From an uncultured Prevotella sp. (GTDB lineage Bacteria; Bacteroidota; Bacteroidia; Bacteroidales; Bacteroidaceae): 10,356 nt of DNA. The stretch is taken from positions 1 through 10,356 of the forward strand of contig USSA01000100.1 of NCBI GenBank assembly GCA_900557255.1, given 5' to 3'. Under the pieces are notes generated by a model. It worked only from the letters and a program-made list of their open reading frames with translations. It did no database searches and was not told where the DNA came from. Shown piece after piece: positions 1 to 6,283 of this stretch. Position 1 is the first letter of the stretch; the number at the start of each line of letters is the position of its first letter. The translations under genes were made by a program, and so were the position numbers.

Positions 1-277
1 TGATACTTCTATCTACATGGCTCTCGGCAGCGAGATGGATGATGCCATCCACCTTATAGTCCTGCATCAGCTTGAGCATGAGGTCGAAATCGCAGATATC
101 GCCCTTTACGAAAGTATAGTTAGGCTTGTCCTCGATGTCCTTGAGGTTAGCCAGATTACCAGCGTAAGTCAACTTGTCAAGACAGATGATATTATATTCA
201 GGGTACTTATTTACAAAAAGGCGTACAACGTGTGAGCCGATGAAACCAGCTCCGCCTGTTATCACTATATTCTTCAT
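1..277 (-). CDS. rfbB: dTDP-glucose 4,6-dehydratase, N-terminal part (cut by window edge)
   Basis: This enzyme converts dTDP-glucose to dTDP-4-keto-6-deoxyglucose, the second step of dTDP-L-rhamnose synthesis in the cytoplasm. The ATG is at 277-275 and 92 codons are visible before the left edge. The protein begins MKNIVITGGAGFIGSH, the GxxGxxG NAD-binding loop of extended short-chain dehydrogenases, at residues 8-14. The segment LDKLTYAGNLANL (about 33-45) is characteristic of RmlB, and HLAAESHVDRS near residue 81 is a second family block. The catalytic YxxxK lies outside the window. It is the last visible gene of the rfbACDB run, 117 bases after rfbD, so it may have extra regulation or simply be co-transcribed. 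Identification is strong; only the truncation is a limit. Confidence 0.96.
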   Translation of the reverse strand, partial: MKNIVITGGAGFIGSHVVRLFVNKYPEYNIICLDKLTYAGNLANLKDIEDKPNYTFVKGDICDFDLMLKLMQDYKVDGIIHLAAESHVDRSI

Positions 278-394
278 TGTTACTATATTTAAAGCAAGAT
301 AGATGAGTTTGAGAACAGAGCGAAAAGTAGCTTATAAAAATGCTCTTATCCCCTCCCTCACCTATCTTATATTTTAATATTCTAAATTCTTCTA
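278..394. other. rfbD-rfbB intergenic spacer
   Basis: This AT-rich spacer is much longer than the 5- and 21-base gaps elsewhere in the operon. I see no Bacteroidota promoter consensus and no convincing terminator hairpin. Its rfbD-proximal end carries an 18-base copy of the rfbA 3' end, listed separately. Confidence 0.5.
374..391 (-). repeat. 18-bp direct repeat, copy 1 (duplicate of rfbA 3' end)
   Basis: The minus strand reads AAGAATTTAGAATATTAA just after the rfbD stop codon. The same 18 bases form the last codons of rfbA at 1930-1947 (K-N-L-E-Y-stop). A shared CATTAA a few bases upstream of both copies extends the similarity with a small gap. It may be a trace of duplication or recombination in the operon. 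Confidence 0.8.
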
Positions 395-1315
395 TTAATG
401 GGAACCGTTATTTGACAGATTGGCTATACATTTCTCCAAGGAATCAACCCAATAAGGGACATTCACCCCAAAGATTTCCTTGATGGTACGCTTATCCAAG
501 ACGGAATAAGCAGGACGTGTTACAGGAGATGGATACTCAGAACTATAACATGGTTGGATATCGCAATCAGTATGACCAGAGATTTTGGCTATCATCTGAG
601 TGAAATCATACCAAGAGCAAACGCCCTCATTAGAGAAATGATAGATGCCCACATATTCTTCCTTGCTTTCTGTAGCCTTTGCCTTATCTAAAACATTGAG
701 AATAGCATTGGCTAAATCAAGTGCATAAGTAGGTGTTCCACATTGGTCGAAGACAACTTTCAACTGTCTTTTAGTTGCTGTCAAATTGAGCATTGTCTTG
801 CAGAAATTCTTTCCAAATTCTGAATATAGCCAAGCGGTACGAATTATGACATACTTACAACCACTAGCTATAATTTTCTGTTCACCATGTAGTTTAGTTG
901 TACCATAAACTCCTGTAGGTGTACCCTTCTGATCTGGATTGCAAGGCACATTATATGGTTCTTTACCAAAAACATAGTCGGTAGAGATCTGAATCAGCAA
1001 ACCATCCACCTCTTGCATTGCCTTAGCAAGATTCTCTGGTGCATCCGCATTTAATTTCTCTGCCAAAGCTGCCAGTTTTTCGTCTGTCTCACATGCATCC
1101 ACATTGGTCCAAGCTGCACAGTTGACTATAGCCTGTACATCATTTTCCTTTACCATCTTGCGGATTGTTTCCATATCTGTGATGTCAAGATAGGTAGTTT
1201 CCTGTCCTTCCACCTGATTGACATCAGTAAATATATAATGGTCGGTGGTGTTCTTACTAACGATGCGCATCTCGTTACCGAGCTGTCCGTTAGCACCTGT
1301 TACTAATATATTCAT
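395..1315 (-). CDS. rfbD: dTDP-4-dehydrorhamnose reductase
   Basis: This NADPH-dependent reductase performs the final step of dTDP-L-rhamnose synthesis, reducing dTDP-4-keto-L-rhamnose in the cytoplasm. The 306-residue product matches the usual family length. It opens with MNILVTGANGQLGNEM, where GANGQLG (7-13) is the nucleotide-binding loop. NCAAWTNVDACE (65-76) and STDYVFG (111-117) are standard RmlD blocks, and YGTTK (137-141) is the YxxxK catalytic pair with the Thr/Ser of STDYVFG. The C-terminal half includes the substrate-domain segment RPAYSVLD. The ATG at 1315 gives the expected N-terminus with no leader. It follows rfbC by 21 bases and is clearly in the same transcript. Nothing is missing or broken. 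Confidence 0.97.
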   Translation of the reverse strand: MNILVTGANGQLGNEMRIVSKNTTDHYIFTDVNQVEGQETTYLDITDMETIRKMVKENDVQAIVNCAAWTNVDACETDEKLAALAEKLNADAPENLAKAMQEVDGLLIQISTDYVFGKEPYNVPCNPDQKGTPTGVYGTTKLHGEQKIIASGCKYVIIRTAWLYSEFGKNFCKTMLNLTATKRQLKVVFDQCGTPTYALDLANAILNVLDKAKATESKEEYVGIYHFSNEGVCSWYDFTQMIAKISGHTDCDIQPCYSSEYPSPVTRPAYSVLDKRTIKEIFGVNVPYWVDSLEKCIANLSNNGSH

Positions 1316-1336
1316 CTTAGTATAATTCTATTTACC

Positions 1337-1924
1337 TTATTTATATAGATCTACATTGATATCGAATGGTGAATCAAAGTCTTTCAGCATTGCATGTTTT
1401 GTATCTTTCTCAGAGAGATTGGCATGCTCTGTTGGGATTTTCCAATCGATACCGAGAGTGTCATCGAGGATGCTGATACCTCCATCTGCTTCTGGATGAT
1501 AGAAGTTATCACACTTGTATTGGAAGACTGCGGTTTCTGAGAGAACAGCGAAACCATGAGCAAAGCCCTTTGGAATGAAGAACTGGACATGATTATCTTC
1601 TGTCAATTCTACTGCCACATGCTTGCCGTAGGTTGGTGAGCCCTTGCGAATATCTACAGCGACATCAAGGACTCTACCTTTTACGCAACGTACCAACTTG
1701 CTTTGAGTATAAGGTGGGCGCTGGAAGTGCAGACCTCGCATTACACCATAGCTGCTCATAGACTCGTTGTCCTGGCAGAAGTGAACACTGTGTCCCAGGA
1801 TTGGGGTTACTTTCTCTTCAAACTCTCGCTCACTGAAGCTCTCGAAGAAGTAGCCACGAGCATCACGGAAGAGGCGTGGCTCTATAATGAGTACGCCATC
1901 AATATTTGTTTTGATTATATTCAT
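1337..1924 (-). CDS. rfbC: dTDP-4-dehydrorhamnose 3,5-epimerase
   Basis: This is the cupin-fold epimerase that inverts C3 and C5 of dTDP-4-keto-6-deoxyglucose. It is 195 residues long, normal for RmlC. The conserved block GVMRGLHFQRPP (60-71) contains the family's catalytic histidine (H66). FIPKGFAHGF (116-125) and FQYKCDNFYHPEADGGI (134-150) carry the substrate-binding and catalytic tyrosine region, and LGIDW (157-161) is the usual C-terminal block. The N-terminus (IDGVLIIEPRLFRDARGYFFESF) is also typical. It starts five bases after the rfbA stop, so translation is probably coupled. Certain by motif, with no anomalies. Confidence 0.97.
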   Translation of the reverse strand: MNIIKTNIDGVLIIEPRLFRDARGYFFESFSEREFEEKVTPILGHSVHFCQDNESMSSYGVMRGLHFQRPPYTQSKLVRCVKGRVLDVAVDIRKGSPTYGKHVAVELTEDNHVQFFIPKGFAHGFAVLSETAVFQYKCDNFYHPEADGGISILDDTLGIDWKIPTEHANLSEKDTKHAMLKDFDSPFDINVDLYK

Positions 1925-1929
1925 CGGGA

Positions 1930-1947
1930 TTAATATTCTAAATTCTT
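1930..1947 (-). repeat. 18-bp direct repeat, copy 2 (rfbA 3' end)
   Basis: AAGAATTTAGAATATTAA on the minus strand encodes the last five residues and stop of rfbA. It is identical to 374-391 behind rfbD. This copy is coding and is presumably the original. Confidence 0.8.
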
Positions 1948-2838
1948 TTTTAATGTTTGATCTTTCTCTTCAAGTATTGAAAGGAGATACTTGCCATAGT
2001 CATTCTTCAGCATAGGCTGTGCATTCTCTTTCAATTGTTCTGCGGTAATCCATCCCTGGCGATATGCGATACCTTCCAGACAAGCTACCTTCAAACCCTG
2101 GCGCTTCTCCAATACTTCGATAAAGGTGGATGCCTCAGAAAGGGAATCATGGGTTCCGGTATCGAGCCAGGCAAATCCTCTTGCCATGGTCTGAACCTTC
2201 AGCTGCTTATCCTTCAAGAACTCCTGATTTACGGTGGTAATTTCCAACTCACCACGAGCGGATGGCTTGATATGCTTAGCTACATCTACTACCTTGTTAG
2301 GATAGAAGTACAAGCCTACTACAGCATAGTTGCTCTTGGGATGTTCAGGCTTCTCTTCAATGCTCAGGCAATTGCCTTGCTCATCAAACTCTGCCACGCC
2401 ATATCGCTCAGGATCGCTGACACGATAACCGAAGACGGAAGCCTTGTTATTCTGTTCTGCATCTGCAACTGCTTGATGCAGCATCTGGTTCAATCCTGCA
2501 CCATAGAAGATATTATCGCCAAGTACGAGGCAAGCGGAATCATTACCAATGAAATTCTCGCCGATAATGAAGGCTTGGGCTAAGCCATCTGGTGAAGGCT
2601 GCTCAGCATACTCGAACTTCACACCTAACTGGCTTCCATCGCCTAAAAGGCGTTTGAAGCCTGGCAAATCAAATGGTGTTGATATAATGAGTATCTCACG
2701 GATACCTGCCAACATCAATACTGATATTGGGTAGTATATCATTGGCTTGTCGAAGATTGGTATCAGCTGCTTGCTGATACCCTTTGTGATGGGGTACAAA
2801 CGAGTACCGCTTCCACCTGCTAATACTATTCCTTTCAT
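1930..2838 (-). CDS. rfbA: glucose-1-phosphate thymidylyltransferase
   Basis: This enzyme joins glucose-1-phosphate and dTTP into dTDP-glucose, committing carbon to the rhamnose pathway. The product is 302 residues, close to the usual 290. The N-terminal nucleotidyltransferase signature GGSGTRL (8-14) is followed by the conserved K23 and FDKPMIYYP (29-37). [11 protein letters not shown] (80-90) binds nucleotide, and VLGDNIFYG (105-113) contains the metal-binding aspartate (D108). EEKP near residue 162 is another family block. The ATG at 2838 yields MKGIVLAGG, the expected start. It is the first gene of the operon, so the promoter should lie in 2839-3195, though I could not find a clean consensus there. 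Confidence 0.97.
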   Translation of the reverse strand: MKGIVLAGGSGTRLYPITKGISKQLIPIFDKPMIYYPISVLMLAGIREILIISTPFDLPGFKRLLGDGSQLGVKFEYAEQPSPDGLAQAFIIGENFIGNDSACLVLGDNIFYGAGLNQMLHQAVADAEQNNKASVFGYRVSDPERYGVAEFDEQGNCLSIEEKPEHPKSNYAVVGLYFYPNKVVDVAKHIKPSARGELEITTVNQEFLKDKQLKVQTMARGFAWLDTGTHDSLSEASTFIEVLEKRQGLKVACLEGIAYRQGWITAEQLKENAQPMLKNDYGKYLLSILEEKDQTLKKNLEY

Positions 2839-2851
2839 ATTTTTTATATTT

Positions 2852-2864
2852 GTTATGACATAAC
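2852..2864. promoter_or_regulatory. Palindrome in the rfbA 5' region
   Basis: GTTATG-A-CATAAC is a perfect 6+1+6 inverted repeat ending 14 bases upstream of the rfbA ATG. It could be an operator or a leader hairpin. A palindrome this short may arise by chance in AT-rich DNA. Confidence 0.3.
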
Positions 2865-2910
2865 GTTGTTCGAAAACCTACCTTCAATAGTCTTTACGAC
2901 CCTTTCGGTT

Positions 2911-2923
2911 CCCCTCGCAGGGG
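2911..2923. repeat. Short palindrome 1 (5-bp stem)
   Basis: CCCCT-CGC-AGGGG forms a 5-bp stem with a 3-base loop. The flanking GGTT (2907-2910) and AACC (2929-2932) could add an outer stem with a bulge. It is the first of three similar palindromes within 115 bases. Confidence 0.5.
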
Positions 2924-2970
2924 ACAGGAACCTTCCTTACCGTTAAAGAAGTTTTTTTCTACCTCTCCGT

Positions 2971-2987
2971 CTCTCCTGCAAGGAGAG
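2971..2987. repeat. Short palindrome 2 (7-bp stem)
   Basis: CTCTCCT-GCA-AGGAGAG is a perfect 7-bp stem with a 3-base loop. There is no U-run directly 3' on either strand, which argues against a simple intrinsic terminator. A T-run (2952-2958) lies 12 bases to the left and could serve minus-strand reading only weakly. Confidence 0.55.
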
Positions 2988-3004
2988 CTCCACCTCTAAC
3001 CAAG

Positions 3005-3025
3005 CCTTCCTCCTCAGAAGGAAGG
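3005..3025. repeat. Short palindrome 3 (7-bp stem)
   Basis: CCTTCCT (3005-3011) and AGGAAGG (3019-3025) form a perfect 7-bp stem with a 7-base loop. It shares the CTCC/GGAG-rich character of the previous palindrome, which suggests a family of related elements. Confidence 0.55.
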
Positions 3026-3195
3026 ATGTAACCGCCCTACTCGGTGCTCGGAACCGCTACGCTCTAAGGTTGGCGGACCATCAAAGGTCTTCGCCATATT
3101 GTGCGGGATGGGACCGCCTTGATGCTGGGCTTTCTATACCTAACCTTAAGCCTTATTTACATGGATCAGCAAAAAGAAAAGACTAGTTATATATA

Positions 3196-3381
3196 TTATT
3201 GTCTCCTCATTAACTTTGCTGCAAATTCAAAGAAGTCTGCAACATTTTTGAAATCATCAAACTGCTGGCAATACATACTGGCATAAGGCTCGGGAAACCT
3301 ACTGCGTATATCTGCCTTTATCATACTTGCCAAAACCTCCTTTGTATAGGCTTTCTGCAATTCGTTATATTGTCGTTCCAT
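3196..3381 (-). CDS. Small hypothetical protein, 61 aa
   Basis: I do not recognise this protein. It begins MERQYNELQKAYTKEVLASM and is rich in charged residues, with a regular pattern suggesting three short helices. It contains RSRFPEPYASMYC near residue 27 and ends FAAKLMRRQ. The composition looks like a real soluble cytosolic protein rather than a chance frame. Its ATG lies 113 bases downstream of the membrane-anchored gene at 3495-3983, in the same orientation, so it may be the last gene of that group. There are no membrane segments or cysteine pairs. It could be a small regulator or an antitoxin-sized partner, but nothing in the sequence proves either. Confidence 0.5.
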   Translation of the reverse strand: MERQYNELQKAYTKEVLASMIKADIRSRFPEPYASMYCQQFDDFKNVADFFEFAAKLMRRQ

Positions 3382-3494
3382 CGTAATATTCTCTATTATT
3401 TCAACATCCTTGCTATAAACATCGCCTCATAAGCTACAATACAACAATCAAGAATAGCATTCGGAAAACGTATTTGTTTTTATGAGATAACATT

Positions 3495-3983
3495 TTATTT
3501 AAAGCCACAAAAAACTTGATATTTACGAAGTTCTTCATGACTTTGCATAATATTCAGCAGAATATCATCAGTTGTTAATTTACTTTTTCCTCCAGAGATT
3601 TCTTTTCTTACAATCAACATAAAATTCAAGAAATACTCAATGTAATCTTGATTAGGCTGATTTTGAGAACTATTGCAAAGAAACTCAGTAAAAGCCCTAA
3701 AAGCTTTGTCCGAACCATAAACAAAGAGGTCTTCTTTTACTTTCAACATTTCTTGAAATCTATCAGAAGGACCGACTATTGCTCCCTTATTTTTAATTTC
3801 TGACATAATTGAATAAAACATATTCACCGCATTATAGTATGCTTTATACTTCTTATCGGAGACATAATTCTCCGATATTTTTCTTAACTCGGTTCGTAAT
3901 TGCCATTTACAAGTCATTACTGTAACAATAATTGTTACCAATGATGAAGATATTGGAATAATCCAATCTGAGATATTATTCAT
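3495..3983 (-). CDS. Hypothetical protein with one N-terminal membrane helix
   Basis: This 162-residue protein is not recognised. Residues 7-24 (WIIPISSSLVTIIVTVMT) form one clear hydrophobic helix, followed at once by a basic stretch (CKWQLRTELRK). This suggests a signal anchor with the rest in the cytoplasm. The remainder is helical and charged: a Tyr-rich segment at 40-60, VKEDLFVYGSDKAFRAFTEFL around 82-102, and IVRKEISGGKSKL near 129. The gene is distinctly AT-rich compared with the rfb genes and the operon at 6.3-9.5 kb, a sign of separate acquisition. The layout of one membrane helix plus a small helical domain occurs in many accessory proteins. A membrane-acting effector is possible but unproven. 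Confidence 0.75.
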   Translation of the reverse strand: MNNISDWIIPISSSLVTIIVTVMTCKWQLRTELRKISENYVSDKKYKAYYNAVNMFYSIMSEIKNKGAIVGPSDRFQEMLKVKEDLFVYGSDKAFRAFTEFLCNSSQNQPNQDYIEYFLNFMLIVRKEISGGKSKLTTDDILLNIMQSHEELRKYQVFCGFK

Positions 3984-4276
3984 TCTGTATATTTAAAGTA
4001 AGCATCCAACCCCTATGGCAATATAGCTCTGCCTCCAGTGTTTACTGGGTAAAGCATATTTCCAAGAATTGAACTTTTTCGATTTTTACCTATGATTAAC
4101 ATAAGAGAGCCTTCGTCATGTCAGGATAATCTTGTCTTCCCGCCACTACCATGTCAAAGAAACCTCTAAAGAAATCTAGCGGCGGCGAGCCTGTAACTCG
4201 CCGTTGAGTTTATCCACTTACTTATTCTTTAGTGGGCAATGTGGAGAAATAGATGGTTACTGCAGAATTTAACGCC
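3984..4276. other. Intergenic region with hairpin and gene-end-like fragment
   Basis: No complete gene is visible. The minus strand from about 4209 down to 4096 is open after a stop and ends with MVVAGRQDYPDMTKALLC followed by TAA. It reads like protein but has no start except the internal ATG of that 18-codon tail. Two overlapping small palindromes sit at 4035-4053. The fragment may be a remnant of a lost gene or part of a dispersed intergenic repeat. Confidence 0.4.
4183..4203 (-). terminator. Possible terminator or repeat hairpin downstream of the 181-aa gene
   Basis: CGGCGAG (4183-4189) and CTCGCCG (4197-4203) form a perfect, GC-rich 7-bp stem with a 7-base loop, 74 bases past the stop at 4277. 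On the minus strand it is followed within several bases by TAGATTTCTTT, only weakly T-rich. It may instead be a repeat palindrome. Confidence 0.4.
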
Positions 4277-4822
4277 CTAATTCTGAAGCACCATAAGTTT
4301 ATCTGCATGAACTAAAGCCTCACGGTTAATCCTCATATATTCTTGGATTGTAGGTAGGCGATGTTCTTGCTCATATATCTTTCCACATTCCTTTCCAAAG
4401 AAATCTGCAATTATTTCTTCTCGAATATATTTGAACTGTTCCTCTGTTACGGTCATGTTCTGCTCATTGAATTCTTTTACGTAAGTATAGAATCTTTTGA
4501 GGTCTTGTTCATCTGACAGGAACTTACTGAGTTTTTCCGAAAGATAACTATTGGACTTGACAAACTTCTCATAAAGCTTTTTTGCAGCTACTTTGAATAA
4601 ATCCCATATAACTCCGTCAATTACTTTTTGACCAAGCCATAGAAGAATTGCAGATGTATCTGGTAAACAAGCATGGGAATAGGAATTATGCTTCTGCTCT
4701 GCCTCTATTCGATAATTGTAACCATAACGTACTGCATACTTAACAGTATCAGAATATTCTACATTAAATATCTTCTCTATTTTATCTATATCTTCCATTG
4801 AGATTTTCTCTTGCTGTTCCAT
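4277..4822 (-). CDS. Hypothetical protein, 181 aa, with central hydrophobic helix
   Basis: I chose the ATG at 4822-4820 (MEQQEKISMEDIDK). The open frame continues upstream to a TTG at 4960, but that extension does not look like a natural N-terminus, and a different frame ends with TAA only seven bases before this ATG. Residues 1-50 are charged and helical. Residues 57-79 (SAILLWLGQKVIDGVIWDLFKVA) form a hydrophobic or amphipathic helix leading into the basic KKLYEKFVKS. The C-terminal 90 residues are a charged helical domain ending near LVHADKLMV. I do not recognise the family. The central helix could insert in or lie on a membrane, as in some accessory immunity proteins, but this is speculation. 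The gene is AT-rich like its neighbour at 3495. Confidence 0.7.
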   Translation of the reverse strand: MEQQEKISMEDIDKIEKIFNVEYSDTVKYAVRYGYNYRIEAEQKHNSYSHACLPDTSAILLWLGQKVIDGVIWDLFKVAAKKLYEKFVKSNSYLSEKLSKFLSDEQDLKRFYTYVKEFNEQNMTVTEEQFKYIREEIIADFFGKECGKIYEQEHRLPTIQEYMRINREALVHADKLMVLQN

Positions 4823-4829
4823 GTATTTA

Positions 4830-4937
4830 TTAATTATTCCGTTGTTCAACAACATCCCAGTTGACAATCTGCCACATTGCGGCAAGATGGTCAGAACGAC
4901 GATTCTGGTAGCCGAGGTTAGTATATCCGCAAGAAAA
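4830..4937 (-). pseudogene. Possible 3' remnant of an unknown gene (32 codons)
   Basis: In the frame ending with TAA at 4832-4830, the minus strand is open from just after a TAG at 4940-4938. It reads like genuine protein: [19 protein letters not shown], then an [13 protein letters not shown] tail. No start codon precedes it except one internal ATG. It stops seven bases before the chosen ATG of the next gene, a normal operon spacing. It may be the end of a gene whose 5' part was lost, or a dispersed repeat with a protein-like frame. Confidence 0.3.
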
Positions 4938-4978
4938 CTAAGTAAGACCACAATTTCCAAGTCCGAAAGCCCATACTC

Positions 4979-5281
4979 TCAGCTTTTCGTTGCAAATTCG
5001 CTTGTACTCAGATTCTTTGATAACTGTTCAAACCTTCCTTTGGAGAGTAAGCACGCTTTACCATCATTCATATCCACAAATCCAAACTCATCGACCTCTG
5101 TATCATAGACAAAGTCAAACTTTTCAGAATACTGCAGATATAGGTTCTCATATTCGGTCAGTTGCCCAACAGTTTCTATCTTGCAATCCTTCCACACATG
5201 CTTGTGGAACTCTGCAAGTAGTTTTGTCTGTTCTTCATCAGGACAGTACCTGCTTGTGGCGTAGCTTACAAAATCAGTCAT
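4979..5281 (-). CDS. Small acidic hypothetical protein, 100 aa
   Basis: This protein is not recognised. It begins MTDFVSYATSRYCPDEEQTK and is acidic and aromatic-rich: the middle carries YENLYLQYSEKFDFVYDTE (about 45-63) and then VDEFGFVDMNDGKACLLSKGRFEQL. There are no membrane segments. Its ATG at 5281-5279 overlaps the TAA of the upstream 255-residue gene (TAATG), the classic arrangement for translational re-initiation, so the two products are probably needed together, perhaps as a complex. The gene ends in TGA, but the same frame stays open for another 234 codons up to the end of the 181-residue gene; this is discussed as a finding. Confidence 0.7.
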   Translation of the reverse strand: MTDFVSYATSRYCPDEEQTKLLAEFHKHVWKDCKIETVGQLTEYENLYLQYSEKFDFVYDTEVDEFGFVDMNDGKACLLSKGRFEQLSKNLSTSEFATKS

Positions 5282-6048
5282 TACCGTTCTTCTTTTAATT
5301 TGCTCTTCCAGCCCTTAAAGTACTGCGCAAGCCCGGTTTTATCCCCTCCACGGAATGTACGGCCATTTTTCAGTCTATTCAGTAGTTCGCCAACTTGTGA
5401 CGCACTGACATTCGACCACCCCAGTTCCGTCACAAGAATATTTGTTATCTGTGAAGATGAGACTTCTGGCATATACTTATTGATAGTACGTATATAAGTC
5501 TTACATGTGTTCTCATCATCAGGATGATGAAAGTCCTTGGAACCGAACATCCTTACGTCCATCTCTTTCAATGCTGTCCTCAAAAGTGACAAAGATTCAT
5601 CCTCGATATTTTCCTTATCAATCTTATCGCCATAGATGCATTCTGCGTTCCATCTGAGAACCCAGTCATCCAACTTATCTTTGAGCCATGAGACAGCCAT
5701 AACGTATTTCGCAGAGCGGAAGTCATCAACCTTCTGAACAGCTTTGGCATCCATGTGACAGCATATTACTATATTCGCCCCCTGCTGCCATTCATTGTAT
5801 GTTCGTTCCGTCATGCACTGAATAGGTCTGGAAATTTTCTGAAAACGCAGAGGCTGAGAAAACATCCGATTGACATTATCTGCTCCTAATACTTGTGCAA
5901 CGGTATTGAAATTATTCTTAGTATAGCTGTACAACACAATTAGGTTGACCTCAGAATCGTTCGCTATTATCTCGTTTGCTTTCTTCAAGCAAGCCACAAT
6001 TGCTTCAGGCACTGGCCCTTGAACATTTGCGTAGAATTTGTTATTCAT
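5281..6048 (-). CDS. Hypothetical alpha/beta protein with helical C-terminal domain, 255 aa
   Basis: I chose the ATG at 6048-6046 (MNNKFYANVQG). A GTG two codons upstream is possible but overlaps the TGA of a preceding fragment. Residues 30-140 look like an alpha/beta domain with strands at EVNLIVLYSY (33-42), GANIVICCHM (90-99) and KYVMAVSWL (114-122), each followed by a helix. After a linker comes a helical C-terminal domain. Residues 198-228 (SSSQITNILVTELGW then SASQVGELLNRL) have helix-turn-helix-like spacing, and the end is basic (KGWKSKLKEER), suggesting nucleic acid contact. I do not know the family. It is coupled by TAATG to the 100-residue gene. A DNA-binding or nucleotide-sensing accessory protein would fit, but that is inference. 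Confidence 0.75.
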   Translation of the reverse strand: MNNKFYANVQGPVPEAIVACLKKANEIIANDSEVNLIVLYSYTKNNFNTVAQVLGADNVNRMFSQPLRFQKISRPIQCMTERTYNEWQQGANIVICCHMDAKAVQKVDDFRSAKYVMAVSWLKDKLDDWVLRWNAECIYGDKIDKENIEDESLSLLRTALKEMDVRMFGSKDFHHPDDENTCKTYIRTINKYMPEVSSSQITNILVTELGWSNVSASQVGELLNRLKNGRTFRGGDKTGLAQYFKGWKSKLKEER

Positions 6049-6050
6049 AT

Positions 6051-6212
6051 TCACCTCATTTTGTCATTATTGAATCTCTGCAAGAAGAAATCTGCTTGCA
6101 TTATGTTCTTCAGTTCTAATATTCTCCCATTCCAAACGGCAGGTAGAAGCACCTTCTGTGCTTCCGCTTGCAAGAATGAACGTCCTTTGTCAAAGACCTC
6201 CTTGCTGATGCA
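6051..6212 (-). pseudogene. Possible 3' gene remnant ahead of the 255-aa gene (53 codons)
   Basis: On the minus strand, the frame ending with TGA at 6053-6051 is open back to a TAG at 6215-6213. It reads like protein: CISKEVFDKGRSFLQAEAQ, then PAVWNGRILELKN, then ADFFLQRFNNDKMR. The first ATG is internal (6101-6099), so no full gene can be called. A frameshift could join it to another open frame upstream (ELSPDSFLESSLW). The stop sits two bases before the ATG of the next gene. It contains the perfect stem GAAGCAC/GTGCTTC (6146-6152 and 6158-6164), so a dispersed repeat with an open frame is an equal alternative. Confidence 0.35.
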
Positions 6213-6283
6213 CTACACCAGAGCGAGGACTCCAGGAATGAATCAGGGGACAGCTCCTTAAATCATGTTAAAATATTAATTTG
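6055..6283. other. Gap between the two accessory gene groups
   Basis: This gap separates the CxxC microprotein from the 255-residue gene. It holds the 53-codon protein-like fragment (6051-6212), a 7-bp hairpin at 6146-6164, and an AT-rich stretch at 6260-6285 just past the microprotein stop. I see no clear promoter consensus on the minus strand, so the downstream genes may be read through from the operon or use a promoter I cannot recognise. Confidence 0.4.

Larger units (their letters stand above)
2839..3195. other. Gene-poor region upstream of rfbA with hairpin cluster
   Basis: No reading frame here looks like a protein. The 2905-3110 part is richer in G and C than its surroundings and holds three consecutive short hairpins (listed separately), then a stretch with CCGCC (3032-3036) and its complement GGCGG further on. 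The block resembles a mosaic of small palindromic intergenic repeats rather than a gene. The rfb promoter should be here, but I did not find TTTG plus TAnnTTTG at the right spacing on the minus strand. Confidence 0.5.

Noticed and set aside
2035..2583. Long plus-strand frame (182 codons) opposite rfbA
   Set aside because: It is antisense to a certain gene and encodes no recognisable domain; long antisense frames are common opposite conserved genes.
2952..2987. Intrinsic terminator formed by the CTCTCCT/AGGAGAG stem and nearby T-run
   Set aside because: The T-run is 12 bases from the stem and interrupted by other sequence, and no gene ends close upstream in the matching orientation.
2911..3025. 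CRISPR array
   Set aside because: The three palindromes differ in sequence and spacing and there is no repeated direct unit with regular spacers and no cas gene.
3101..3286. Plus-strand 61-codon frame with a hydrophobic start
   Set aside because: It begins in the hairpin-rich intergenic block and overlaps the minus-strand 61-residue gene, whose composition looks far more like protein. All other genes run on the minus strand.
3984..4010. Bacteroidota promoter just before the 3495-3983 gene (TTG, 18 bases, TACTTTAA)
   Set aside because: The -7 element lacks the final G and the implied start would leave essentially no leader before the ATG; too weak to list.
4823..4960. N-terminal extension of the 181-aa protein from TTG 4960
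   Set aside because: The extension starts with a non-ATG codon, has an unnatural hydrophobic composition, and overlaps another frame that reads like a gene end stopping seven bases before ATG 4822.
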